Origin: Desulfitobacterium sp050251735
GTDB taxonomy: Bacteria > Bacillota > Desulfitobacteriia > Desulfitobacteriales > Desulfitobacteriaceae
NCBI GenBank assembly: GCA_050251735.1
Contig: JBFWMF010000003.1
Span: 62,001-126,000 of the forward strand
DNA: 64,000 nucleotides
Direction: 5' to 3'
Shown: positions 17,945-26,068 of the stretch, in pieces
Position numbering within the stretch: position 1 is the stretch's first letter
Layout of the letters: the number at the start of each line of letters is the position of its first letter
Made by a program: the position numbers and the translations under genes
The notes under the pieces: generated by a model
Database searches by the model: none
What the model was told of the DNA's origin: nothing
What the model saw: the letters and a program-made list of their open reading frames with translations, nothing else

Positions 17945-18110
17945 ATTTACGGGAGAAGGGCTCTAGCCCGCCGAAGAAGTTAAACTTTCAGGTGACGAAA
18001 CAAGTCGAAGACCGGAAATGGACAGAACTCTGGAGAGACTCGATTTAGGGCGCCGAAGGGGCAATACAATGATGTGTTGTAAATCTCTCAGGCAAAAGGA
18101 CAGAGATAAA
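17945..18110 (+). promoter_or_regulatory. Tandem glycine riboswitch (gcvT motif)
   Basis: Two aptamers in series. The second is canonical: CTGGAGAGACTC, GGCGCCGAAGGGGCAA, CTCTCAGGCAAAAGGACAGAG. The first is a shorter version with GGGAGAAGGGCTC, CCGCCGAAG, CTTTCAGG and GACAGAACTC. It precedes an alanine/glycine symporter. Such switches upstream of AGCS transporters are usually off-switches, unlike the gcvT-operon on-switch; that direction is inference. Confidence 0.94.
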
Positions 18111-18163
18111 AAGGAGTTGCTACAAAGCATTCTCCTTATTGTGTATCCCTCGTCCGCCTACTC

Positions 18164-18193
18164 AGAGTCAATCTTTAAGATTGGCTCTTTTTA
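18164..18193 (+). terminator. Expression-platform terminator of the glycine riboswitch
   Basis: Stem AGAGTCAATC / GATTGGCTCT with a 5-base loop then TTTTTATAT. A second hairpin AAGGAG...CTCCTT at 18111-18137 lies between it and the aptamer and could take part in switching. Confidence 0.85.
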
Positions 18194-18259
18194 TATAAAC
18201 GCAACCCTAATGAGCAGTTGAGAGGGCAGATACATGAGATTAAAGGAGGAGAAAACATT

Positions 18260-19642
18260 ATGGAGACTTTGCACAACTTTATTATCTGGTTGAACGGTTA
18301 CCTCTGGGGACCACCTATTCTGGTCTTGCTCTTTGGTACGCACTTATTTCTTACTTTTCGTACTCGTTTTATTCAAAAGTATATCATCAAAGGGATTAAA
18401 CTCTCTCTCACTAAGGACCCCGACGCAGCGGGGGATGTCAGCCAATTCGGAGCCCTGACGACCGCTCTAGCGGCCACCATCGGCACCGGTAATATCGTCG
18501 GCGTGGCTACGGCTGTTGCCTTAGGCGGCCCCGGTGCGGTGCTTTGGTGCTGGTTGACTGGAGTATTTGGTATTGCCACTAAATATGGTGAGTCTTTATT
18601 AGCGGTAAAATATCGGGTCAAGACTTCTGACGGCACTATGCTCGGTGGGCCCATGTATGCACTGGAAAGAGGATTGGGCATGAAATGGCTAGCAGTTCTG
18701 TTCTGTATCTTTACCTCGATTGCTGCCTTCGGTATTGGCAATATGACTCAGGCTAACTCTATCTCAGGTATGCTGAATACTCAATTCCACATTAGCCCCA
18801 TTATTACGGGTCTTCTCTTAGCTGCCTTGACGGGGGTTGTCATTATTGGCGGTGTAAAATCGATCGCTCGCGTATGTGAAAAATTCGTTCCCTTTATGGC
18901 TATTGCTTATGTCCTGGGGTGTCTCATTATCCTGGTTATGAATTCCCAATACGTATGGCCTGCTGTTACTTTAATTTGTAAATCCGCTTTCACTCCTACC
19001 GCTGCCGGCGGCGGCTTTGTCGGTGCCAGTGTCATCATGGCCGCTCGCTATGGTATTGCCCGCGGGCTCTTCTCCAATGAATCTGGTTTAGGCTCCGCTC
19101 CCATCGTGGCCGCTGCTGCTCAAACGAGAAACCCTGTTCGTCAAGCTCTTGTCTCAGCTACGGGAACGTTCTGGGATACAGTTGTCGTCTGCTTGATGAC
19201 CGGTCTAGTCATTGTCAGCAGTATTCTTCGCAATCCGACCGCTGCTGAAGGATTAAAGGGTGGAGATTTAACATCCATGGCCTTTAGTCAAATTCCTGTC
19301 GTTGGTCCCATCGTTTTGACCTTTGGTCTATTAACCTTCGTTTTTTCAACGATCCTTGGCTGGTCTTATTACGGTGAAAGGGCTGTTGAATATCTCTTGG
19401 GTAAGAAGGGAATTCTCCCTTACCGCCTTCTCTGGGTTACGGCCGTCTTTATCGGTTCGATTGTCACGCTCCAATTCGTCTGGGATTTTGCCGATGCCAT
19501 GAACGCGATGATGGCGATCCCCAACCTTGTGGCCCTCTTGCTCCTAAGCGGTGTGATTGTATCGGAGACAAAGAAGTATCTATGGGAAGATCGCTTGGAT
19601 GAAGTCTCCAATGAGCCCATCCCTGTCATCGAGAATAAGTAG
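18260..19642 (+). CDS. Alanine/glycine:cation symporter (AGCS family)
   Basis: Sodium- or proton-coupled uptake of glycine or alanine across the cytoplasmic membrane. The 460-residue protein has about 11 hydrophobic segments and the family signatures FGALTTALAATIGTGNIVGVATA near residue 70 and GIARGLFSNESGLGSAPIVAAAA near 270. I chose the ATG giving METLHNFI because GGAGGAG is well placed; an upstream in-frame start overlaps the riboswitch platform. The glycine riboswitch indicates glycine-responsive expression. Confidence 0.94.
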   Translation: METLHNFIIWLNGYLWGPPILVLLFGTHLFLTFRTRFIQKYIIKGIKLSLTKDPDAAGDVSQFGALTTALAATIGTGNIVGVATAVALGGPGAVLWCWLTGVFGIATKYGESLLAVKYRVKTSDGTMLGGPMYALERGLGMKWLAVLFCIFTSIAAFGIGNMTQANSISGMLNTQFHISPIITGLLLAALTGVVIIGGVKSIARVCEKFVPFMAIAYVLGCLIILVMNSQYVWPAVTLICKSAFTPTAAGGGFVGASVIMAARYGIARGLFSNESGLGSAPIVAAAAQTRNPVRQALVSATGTFWDTVVVCLMTGLVIVSSILRNPTAAEGLKGGDLTSMAFSQIPVVGPIVLTFGLLTFVFSTILGWSYYGERAVEYLLGKKGILPYRLLWVTAVFIGSIVTLQFVWDFADAMNAMMAIPNLVALLLLSGVIVSETKKYLWEDRLDEVSNEPIPVIENK

Positions 19643-19673
19643 TCACTGATAATAGTCCTGATGCTAGCAAAGA

Positions 19674-19708
19674 AGGGTTCTGATTTACTTAACGCAAATC
19701 AGAACCCT
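19674..19708. terminator. Bidirectional terminator between the symporter and glyoxalase genes
   Basis: A 13-bp stem AGGGTTCTGATTT and its complement with a 9-base loop, lying between two convergent genes. The T-rich tail is on the minus side. Confidence 0.75.
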
Positions 19709-19750
19709 ATCGCTATTAATTCTCCATCTGCAATGTGAGCTGGCTGCTTC

Positions 19751-20125
19751 TTAGGCCATGGAACTCGGCAGAATCTCTAGCCAATAATTGTCGGGGTCGT
19801 TAATAAAATAGATGCCCATTGCCTCATTTTCATAACAAATGCAGCCCATCTTTTGGTGATGCGCATGAGCTGCCTCGTAATCATCCACCTCAAGGGCGAG
19901 ATGAAATTCATTTTCCCCAAGATTATAGGGTTCACTCCTGTCCCTTAACCAAGTAAGCTCTAGGGTATGTGAGGTTGCTCCATCCCCTAAATAGACGAGG
20001 ATAAATTCACCGCTTTCCGGCGCTATTCTCCTTACCTCTTGGAACCCTAAAGCTTCTTTATAGAAAGCCAGACTTTTCTCGAGATCAAGCACATTAAAAT
20101 TATTGTGGGTAAATTTAAACTTCAT
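19751..20125 (-). CDS. gloA: Glyoxalase I (lactoylglutathione lyase) family protein
   Basis: A 124-residue single-domain VOC-fold protein. It has paired beta-alpha-beta-beta-beta modules: FTHNNFNVLDLEKSLAFYKEALGF and FHLALEVDDYEAAHAHHQ. Likely metal ligands are the N-terminal His, Glu in LELTW, His in FHLALEV and Glu in WLEILP, the normal GloA set. It probably detoxifies methylglyoxal as its thiol adduct; the thiol in this lineage is uncertain. Confidence 0.88.
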   Translation of the reverse strand: MKFKFTHNNFNVLDLEKSLAFYKEALGFQEVRRIAPESGEFILVYLGDGATSHTLELTWLRDRSEPYNLGENEFHLALEVDDYEAAHAHHQKMGCICYENEAMGIYFINDPDNYWLEILPSSMA

Positions 20126-20249
20126 TGCGATATCCCCCTTTTTTCCACATTGACCCGTATTCGTATTGCACCCTTATCCATAGTGTAGTAATTTTTAAGA
20201 AAGAACACAAACTCTTTTTGTATAAATCTCATAGAATGGAGGGCATTTC

Positions 20250-20972
20250 ATGAACACTCCCATAAGAAGCCTTGGCATAACTATTGAATATATCCAGCAC
20301 AGTGGTTTTAAAGTAGAAACAGACCAGTCCCTTCTGGTCTTTGACTACTATCAAGGTCCCATTCAACTTCCCGACAATAAGAAAACCTATGTCTTTTCTT
20401 CTCACTCCCATCCAGATCACTTTAATCCGGTAATTCTCGAATGGCAAAAGGATCATCCCAACATCCACTACATTTTTAGCTCTGATATCAAGGGAGACTC
20501 CCACATCCCCCCAAAAGGTGAAAATGTCACTTTTTTATCCCCCTATGAAAAAACCCATATTGATGATTTAAACATTAAGGCCTATGGATCTACTGATATA
20601 GGAATCTCCTTTCTCCTTGAACTTGTGGATCAAAGGGGAACACAAGTCTTCCATGCCGGAGATCTTAACTGGTGGCATTGGTGGGGAGAACCTCAGGCAG
20701 ATATTCAAAGAGCTGAAGCCATGTTCAAAGAGGAGATTGCCAAAATAAAAGGAGAAAGCATCGACATCGCTTTCTTCCCTGTAGATCCAAGATTAGAGCA
20801 ATATTACTCCCTTGGGGCTGAATATTTTATTCAGGAGGTAAAACCGCAAATTCTCTTGCCCATGCATTTTTGGGATGATTTCAATACAACAAAAAACTTC
20901 GCAAAAAAAATGGCTGGGACGCCGACCCGTATTTTTGAGATTAACCATTCCAATCAGAAATTCACCCTATAA
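20250..20972 (+). CDS. MBL-fold metallo-hydrolase
   Basis: A 240-residue beta-lactamase-fold protein with the metal motif SSHSHPDHF near 51-58, a later FHAGDLNWWHW segment with the bridging Asp, and the LLPMHFWDD terminal His. It resembles the UlaG/YtkL-like L-ascorbate-lactonase-type group, but the substrate is unknown. The start has a GGAGGG site. Its last 19 bases overlap the 3' end of the convergent 2H phosphoesterase gene. Confidence 0.83.
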   Translation: MNTPIRSLGITIEYIQHSGFKVETDQSLLVFDYYQGPIQLPDNKKTYVFSSHSHPDHFNPVILEWQKDHPNIHYIFSSDIKGDSHIPPKGENVTFLSPYEKTHIDDLNIKAYGSTDIGISFLLELVDQRGTQVFHAGDLNWWHWWGEPQADIQRAEAMFKEEIAKIKGESIDIAFFPVDPRLEQYYSLGAEYFIQEVKPQILLPMHFWDDFNTTKNFAKKMAGTPTRIFEINHSNQKFTL

Positions 20973-21547
20973 CATGATGGCTTCAAACTATCCTTATCCA
21001 TTCCGTCCTCTTTACCCCTTTTTAAGGTAGTCTCAAATAAATATTCAATCGGATCGAGACTGACAATCCCGATGGACTCAATCGTCACATCGATAGGGCT
21101 AAAAATCTTAAGAATATGACCAAGAACCTCAGGTATATCAGCCAATGGAGTCTCCAGGGAAAGGGTGCAATGGGGATACCAGGCCTGAGGTTTATAATAA
21201 TCCGAACCCTGCTCTTCATAATCTTGGAATATTTGATGTAACTGTCGATGGATATAGAACAATTCATCAATCAGGTTGGGGGTTAAAAAGATCGCCCCTT
21301 TATTATGAGGAAAAATGCCAATCTGCAGAAGCCTTAGTTTAAAGGAAGTGATCTCCTCAGCAAGCTCTTGGATTCTTTCCTGGGCCATGTCTAAACTAAG
21401 GCTATCATAAATGGCTAAAGTAATATGAGGTCTCCCATTATCACAGGCCATACATTTGCCACTATCTAATGTTGATAATTCCTTCCAAATGTCCCGTATC
21501 TCATTTTCTGCCTGTTTATTAAAGTACAAATTTACAGCATACTTCAT
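20954..21547 (-). CDS. 2H phosphoesterase (2'-5' RNA ligase family)
   Basis: A 197-residue protein with two HxT/S-type signatures, PHITLAIYD near residue 41 and PHCTLSLET near residue 130, that define the 2H fold. Members hydrolyse cyclic phosphodiesters or 2'-5' linkages in RNA ends; the exact substrate is unknown. The ATG follows TGGAGG. The tail-to-tail overlap with the MBL gene has no shared terminator. Confidence 0.82.
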   Translation of the reverse strand: MKYAVNLYFNKQAENEIRDIWKELSTLDSGKCMACDNGRPHITLAIYDSLSLDMAQERIQELAEEITSFKLRLLQIGIFPHNKGAIFLTPNLIDELFYIHRQLHQIFQDYEEQGSDYYKPQAWYPHCTLSLETPLADIPEVLGHILKIFSPIDVTIESIGIVSLDPIEYLFETTLKRGKEDGMDKDSLKPSCYRVNF

Positions 21548-21621
21548 CCCATACCTCCACCAAAAACAATCAATTGATCTTCATAACTTTTTCTAAACAA
21601 GAGCCATATTCACCAAAGATA

Positions 21622-21651
21622 TTACATCATATATTAAAATACTAGCATAAT
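21622..21651 (+). promoter_or_regulatory. Possible promoter of the 19-residue peptide
   Basis: TTACAT (21622-21627), 18-base spacer, CATAAT (21646-21651), followed 11 bases later by a GAAGGAG ribosome site. Confidence 0.45.
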
Positions 21652-21673
21652 TAACCGAAGGAGTCATATCTTT

Positions 21674-21733
21674 ATGAAAAAGCTCAGCTGGACAACTATG
21701 ATTATTTTATGTGCCTCTTTATTGCTGACGTGA
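21674..21733 (+). other. 19-residue hydrophobic peptide or truncated signal peptide
   Basis: An ATG after GAAGGAG opens MKKLSWTTMIILCASLLLT and then stops. The composition is that of a signal peptide start: two lysines and one hydrophobic helix. No mature protein follows, because the LysR gene ends 2 bases later on the other strand. It may be the intact head of a deleted secreted protein, or a real tiny membrane peptide. I cannot distinguish these from sequence. Confidence 0.4.
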
Positions 21734-21735
21734 GC

Positions 21736-22620
21736 TTATACTTTATTGATACTTTCGACAAACTCCTTAGCAGCGTTCGATAAAGGAACATGATCTAAAA
21801 AACAGATGCCGATGCTTCTTTTGGGAATCTGCTCCTCAAGCTTTATCTCATATAAATCTCCTCTCTCTAAATAATCCTTGGAAAATTCTTTTATGACACA
21901 AGAAATACCAAGATTTATTTTTGTAAATTCTAAGGCGAGATCGTGGGAACCCAATTCAAACGCTGGTGAAATAGGATAGCCTTTCTTTTTCAAGAAGTTT
22001 TCCACATACATTCGTGAATTCGAATTCCTTTCTAAAAAAATCAACGGCAATTCCATTAGATTCTCTAAGCTAATGGGAGCTTCCGTTATTTTTTTATACT
22101 TTTCTCCACAAACAAAGATGTCCTGAATCTCCTTACAGGGTATAACCTTGAGGTGCTCGTCATGGATAGGTAAATTGCATAGTCCCACATCGGCCTTTCC
22201 TGATTTAATATAATTGCAGATCTCGAGTGTTGTTCCATTTAATATCTTTAATTTAATACCTGGGTAACGTGTATGAAACTCCTCCAAATAGGGTAATAAA
22301 AAATAGCGAGATATTGTGTCTCCAACCCCAATGCGCAGTTGCCCCGTCTTCAAGGTTTTAAATTCCAGTATCTTGTCCTCTGCGGCATTGATAATTCCTA
22401 GAGCAGATTTTATATGCTCATTTAATAAACTCCCTTGTTGTGTCAATACTACTCCCTTGGAGGTTCTATAAAAAAGCTGTACTTCTAATTCTTTCTCGAG
22501 CTTTGAAATGGATTGACTGACAGCAGATTGGGTCATATAGAGTTCTTCTGATGCTCTGGAAATACTTTTCTTACGACTAACCACATTAAATACTCGATAT
22601 AAGTCTAATTTTCCAACCAT
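21736..22620 (-). CDS. LysR-family transcriptional regulator
   Basis: A 294-residue regulator. The winged helix-turn-helix occupies residues 1-62 (YRVFNVVSRKKSISRASEELYMTQSAVSQSISKLEKEL), followed by a two-lobe periplasmic-binding-like effector domain. It is closest in feel to the CysL/YtlI-type group. It is transcribed divergently from the CofE-like gene, the usual layout for a LysR protein and its target. A perfect 14-bp palindrome sits between them. Confidence 0.9.
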   Translation of the reverse strand: MVGKLDLYRVFNVVSRKKSISRASEELYMTQSAVSQSISKLEKELEVQLFYRTSKGVVLTQQGSLLNEHIKSALGIINAAEDKILEFKTLKTGQLRIGVGDTISRYFLLPYLEEFHTRYPGIKLKILNGTTLEICNYIKSGKADVGLCNLPIHDEHLKVIPCKEIQDIFVCGEKYKKITEAPISLENLMELPLIFLERNSNSRMYVENFLKKKGYPISPAFELGSHDLALEFTKINLGISCVIKEFSKDYLERGDLYEIKLEEQIPKRSIGICFLDHVPLSNAAKEFVESINKV

Positions 22621-22662
22621 ATTACCTCTCCTTATATCTGATATTATAAATATTAACTTTAC

Positions 22663-22676
22663 TTATGATATCATAA
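22663..22676. promoter_or_regulatory. Candidate LysR operator palindrome
   Basis: TTATGATATCATAA is a perfect palindrome in the 134-base divergent interval. It is about 43 bases from the lysR start and 79 bases from the CofE-like start. It fits a T-N11-A style LysR site. Confidence 0.5.
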
Positions 22677-22754
22677 AATAGTATAGTAGAATATGGTTGG
22701 TAATTTGTGCAAAATTTATTATAAAAATTGCTTTCATTTGAAGGAGAGATTATT

Positions 22755-23945
22755 TTGGAAAGAGTCGTTGGCACGGTGGTACGAGGACTTCGCGGTCCTA
22801 TTATTAATCAAGGCGATAACATCGAAAAAATCGTTGTCAATACTGTGTTAAATGCTGCAAAGGTTGAGGGCTTTCCTATCGAGGATCGTGATATTGTCAC
22901 TGTCACAGAATCTGTTGTAGCACGTGCCCAAGGAAACTATGCCACAATTGAGGCTATCGCAGCTGATGTTAAAGCTAAATTTGGCGAAGAAACTGTGGGT
23001 ATCATTTTTCCTATTCTCAGCCGTAATCGATTTGCTGTCTGCTTAAGAGGTATTGCCAAAGGGATCAAGAACGTCATTTTGATGCTGAGCTATCCATCGG
23101 ATGAAGTAGGTAACCACCTTGTAGACATTGATGCACTCGATGCTAAAGGGATCAATCCTTGGAGCGATGTATTGACGGAAAGCGAGTTCCGCGAGCATTT
23201 TGGTTATATCAAGCACCCCTTCACTGGGGTTGATTATATCGAGTACTATAAAGAATTAATCGAAGCTGAAGGTGCTTCTTGTCAGGTTATCTTTTCCAAT
23301 AATCCAAAAACCATTTTAGATTATACTAAGCATGTTTTAACTTGTGATATTCACTCCCGTTTTCGTACAAAACGTATTCTCAAAAGCAATGGAGCTGTGA
23401 CTGTCTTCGGCCTGGATGATATTCTCACTGAATCCATTAATGGAAGCGGTTTCAACGAATCCTATGGTCTGCTTGGTTCCAATAAAGCAACAGAGGAAAG
23501 CGTAAAGCTTTTTCCAACAAATTGCCAGCCGATCGTTGATGGCATCCAAGCAAAGATCAAGGAGCTCACAGGCAAAACGATCGAAGTCATGGTTTATGGT
23601 GATGGTGCCTTCAAGGATCCCGTGGGTAAGATTTGGGAGCTGGCAGACCCAGTTGTTTCGCCCGCTTACACCGAAGGACTTAACGGTACGCCAAGCGAAG
23701 TAAAGTTAAAATACTTGGCTGACAACAACTTCTGCCACCTCAGCGGTGAAGACCAAAAGCAAGCCATTTCCGATTATATCCAAAATAAATGCGAAGACTT
23801 GGTAGGTGCCATGGAATCCCAAGGAACAACACCCCGGAGGCTGACAGACCTCATTGGTTCATTATCGGATTTAACCTCCGGTAGTGGCGATAAGGGTACA
23901 CCCATGATTTATATTAAAGGTTACTTCGATAACTATACAAAATAA
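22755..23945 (+). CDS. CofE-like coenzyme F420-0:gamma-glutamyl ligase homologue
   Basis: A 396-residue protein whose N-terminal half matches the F420_ligase (CofE/FbiB) fold: RVVGTVVRGLRGPIINQGDNI, ITVTESVVARAQGN-type strand and FPILSRNRFAVCLRGIA. The C-terminal half (YGDGAFKDPVGKIWELADPVVSPAY) is longer than in archaeal CofE. The TTG start has AAGGAGAG 6 bases upstream. Whether it acts on F420 is doubtful because no other F420 gene is present here; it could glutamylate another substrate. Likely controlled by the divergent LysR protein. Confidence 0.8.
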   Translation: MERVVGTVVRGLRGPIINQGDNIEKIVVNTVLNAAKVEGFPIEDRDIVTVTESVVARAQGNYATIEAIAADVKAKFGEETVGIIFPILSRNRFAVCLRGIAKGIKNVILMLSYPSDEVGNHLVDIDALDAKGINPWSDVLTESEFREHFGYIKHPFTGVDYIEYYKELIEAEGASCQVIFSNNPKTILDYTKHVLTCDIHSRFRTKRILKSNGAVTVFGLDDILTESINGSGFNESYGLLGSNKATEESVKLFPTNCQPIVDGIQAKIKELTGKTIEVMVYGDGAFKDPVGKIWELADPVVSPAYTEGLNGTPSEVKLKYLADNNFCHLSGEDQKQAISDYIQNKCEDLVGAMESQGTTPRRLTDLIGSLSDLTSGSGDKGTPMIYIKGYFDNYTK

Positions 23946-23986
23946 GTTGCCAGATGAATCTGCAGACTTAAACCTCTGAATTACTG

Positions 23987-24025
23987 AGCCCCCAGATACC
24001 ACCAAAATAGTGGTACCTGGGGGCT
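23987..24025 (+). terminator. Terminator of the CofE-like gene
   Basis: A 16-bp GC-rich stem (AGCCCCCAGATACCAC with one wobble against GTGGTACCTGGGGGCT) and a 7-base loop, then CTATCTT. Confidence 0.85.
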
Positions 24026-24070
24026 CTATCTTGCTCTATTAAGTATTCTGAAGAAACTGCACCTCTTTTC

Positions 24071-24223
24071 TTAAAAAATATCTGCTAAATATGATTGAAC
24101 TGAGTTAGGTAATAGATGAAAGAATAATCCTTCATACTTAATATCAAGTAGACCCGCCATGATAAAAGCAATAACTAGTAATAATAATACAGGTTTCTTA
24201 TTCTTTTTAGAAATCCATTTCAA
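24071..24223 (-). CDS. 50-residue single-span membrane peptide (unrecognised)
   Basis: A TTG-initiated open frame with GGAGG 8 bases upstream. The peptide begins MKWISKKNKKPVLLLLVIAF, with a basic head, one hydrophobic helix (about residues 11-26), then a short amphipathic tail ending in SYLADIF. It is separated from the rlmH stop by about 80 bases on the same strand. The basic-hydrophobic-aqueous layout and good ribosome site suggest it is real, but I do not recognise the family. Confidence 0.55.
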   Translation of the reverse strand: MKWISKKNKKPVLLLLVIAFIMAGLLDIKYEGLFFHLLPNSVQSYLADIF

Positions 24224-24304
24224 TTGGTATCCCTCCACTGAAAGAATGACATCGTGCTGGCATATTATAGGGGAAAGGTAATTCTTCTGTTTCTTAAATC
24301 TTAT

Positions 24305-24787
24305 CTACTTATGATACGGCTCACCCTTGCTGATCTTCATAGCACGATAGATTTGTTCCAGTAGAATCAAGCGCATGAGGGGGTGGGGAAAGGTGAGTTG
24401 GGAAAAAGACCAGCGGTAATCGGCACGTTGCCTTACTTCCTCAGAAACTCCTAGGGAGCCGCCGATAAGAAAGGTGATATTGCTCTGTCCTGTCAACGCG
24501 AGATGGTCCAAGTACTCCGAAAGACCCGGAGAAGAAAATTCTTTCCCCTTGAGATCCAGCAGAATGACATGCTCTTGGGGCCCAATCCCTTTCAGGATCC
24601 GCTCTCCTTCTTTTCCCTTCACTCGCTCTTCATCGGCCGTGGAGAGACGCTCTGGACAAGGTTCATCAGCTATTTCTACAATCTCTAGACGAACATAAGC
24701 ACTTAAACGCTTCACATATTCTTTAACTCCTTCGAGGAGATATTTCTCTCGGACTTTTCCTACGGCAACAACCTTGATCTGTAGCAT
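24305..24787 (-). CDS. rlmH: 23S rRNA pseudouridine-1915 N3-methyltransferase RlmH
   Basis: SPOUT methyltransferase that modifies position 1915 of 23S rRNA in helix 69 of the 70S ribosome. The 160-residue length and start MLQIKVVAVGKVREKY are typical. The SAM-binding knot is FLIGGSLGVSEEVRQRA, and the C-terminal signature is LTFPHPLMRLILLEQIYRAMKISKGEPYHK. The ATG has GGAGCG 6 bases upstream. An in-frame extension of 26 codons begins inside a hairpin (24830-24863) but is not part of the conserved family. Confidence 0.95.
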   Translation of the reverse strand: MLQIKVVAVGKVREKYLLEGVKEYVKRLSAYVRLEIVEIADEPCPERLSTADEERVKGKEGERILKGIGPQEHVILLDLKGKEFSSPGLSEYLDHLALTGQSNITFLIGGSLGVSEEVRQRADYRWSFSQLTFPHPLMRLILLEQIYRAMKISKGEPYHK

Positions 24788-24829
24788 TTTCGACGCTCCT
24801 CGGCAATCATAATCTAGGATACATACTAC

Positions 24830-24863
24830 GAGGGAGGATGATGAACTCATCATCTCCTCCCTC
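24830..24863 (-). promoter_or_regulatory. Hairpin that buries a GGAGGAG-ATGATG upstream of rlmH
   Basis: Inverted repeat GAGGGAGGATGATGA against TCATCATCTCCTCCCTC with a short loop. On the minus strand it contains a strong ribosome-site/start combination in frame with rlmH. It lacks a T tract, so a pure terminator role for htrA is not well supported. Confidence 0.4.
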
Positions 24864-24890
24864 AATTATCTTAGTCACCACTTAATTGGG

Positions 24891-26048
24891 TTAACTTGTT
24901 CTTATCTCAACGAGCTTCGCTTGCACATCAGTTGTTTTACCGTTGCGATAATAAGTCACCGTGACGGTGTCTCCAGGTTTAAACTTAAACAGCTCATGGG
25001 TTAACTCTAAGGAAGTCTGCACCGTTACCCCGTTGATCTTCACGATAATATCTCCGGGCTGAATACCGGCTTGACCCGCCGGTCCTCTGGCATCCACATT
25101 GGAGACGTAGGCACCTGCCGGCCAGCCCTTTTGAACTGCCCACTCTGGACTATAGCGTGTGTCAATAGAGACCAAGAGTCCGGGGTGGCTAAAGTAGCCC
25201 TTCTCAATCAGTTGCTGGATGACGGGTATGGCATCGGTAATAGGGATCGCAAAGCCCATCCCTTCAAAGCCTACTTCGGCATTCTTGGCAGAGTTAATCC
25301 CGATCACTTGACCGTTATAATTGACCAAAGGTCCGCCACTGTTCCCCGGGTTGATCGCTGCATCGGTCTGAATTAAGTTAAAGCTAGATTCACCTTCGAT
25401 TAAAAGAATCCGATTCTTAGCGGAAACCACCCCTTGGGTGACAGAACGCGCAAATTCTTCTCCTCCGGGGTTGCCAATGGCCACGACCGGTTCGCCGACT
25501 TGCACCTGATCGGAGTTACCTAGCTGAGTTGCCGTCAGATTCTCAGGAGAGATCTTAATTACCGCTAGGTCAGTACGCGGGTCTTGACCGACCAAAGTGG
25601 CTTCTACATTTCTCCCGTCGGCTAAGCTAACCAGTAGCCGTGAGGCATCGGCAATCACATGGTAGTTCGTGACGATATAGCCATAGTTGGCATCAATGAT
25701 AAAGCCTGATCCCGTCCCCGCTTCCGACAAACCCGTACCACCGAAGATACTGCCCCGAGACTGGAAATTGGCTATACCCACAACAGCGGGTCCCACGGTT
25801 TTAGCGACCTCCACCACTGGAAACCCGGTCGGGTTCGTAATGCTCACCGGGGGTGTCGAAGAACCTTGGCCTAAAATAACCTCTTTTTGGACAGGTGCTT
25901 GATTTCCATAGAGAGTGGGTACTAAGGCTACGGAGATTAAGCCGCCGATGATGGCACTAATCAAAGCCAAAGCAATCGTTGAGAAAAAACGCGGTCTATG
26001 TCTCTTCTCTGGATAATCCGGATAGTCGTTTTGATTATAATAGCCCAT
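24891..26048 (-). CDS. htrA: HtrA/DegP-type membrane-anchored serine protease (S1C)
   Basis: Extracytoplasmic quality-control protease. The 385-residue protein has a cytoplasmic head, a membrane anchor at about 22-45, a trypsin-like domain with triad H130 (TNYHVIAD), D160 (DPRTDLAVIK) and S237 (INPGNSGGPLV), and one C-terminal PDZ domain (GPAGQAGIQPGDIIVKINGV). It follows the YycJ-type gene by 20 bases on the same strand, a linkage seen in Firmicutes near walKR, although walKR is not in this window. Confidence 0.94.
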   Translation of the reverse strand: MGYYNQNDYPDYPEKRHRPRFFSTIALALISAIIGGLISVALVPTLYGNQAPVQKEVILGQGSSTPPVSITNPTGFPVVEVAKTVGPAVVGIANFQSRGSIFGGTGLSEAGTGSGFIIDANYGYIVTNYHVIADASRLLVSLADGRNVEATLVGQDPRTDLAVIKISPENLTATQLGNSDQVQVGEPVVAIGNPGGEEFARSVTQGVVSAKNRILLIEGESSFNLIQTDAAINPGNSGGPLVNYNGQVIGINSAKNAEVGFEGMGFAIPITDAIPVIQQLIEKGYFSHPGLLVSIDTRYSPEWAVQKGWPAGAYVSNVDARGPAGQAGIQPGDIIVKINGVTVQTSLELTHELFKFKPGDTVTVTYYRNGKTTDVQAKLVEIRTS

Positions 26049-26068
26049 GTTATTACCTCCTCACTGCT

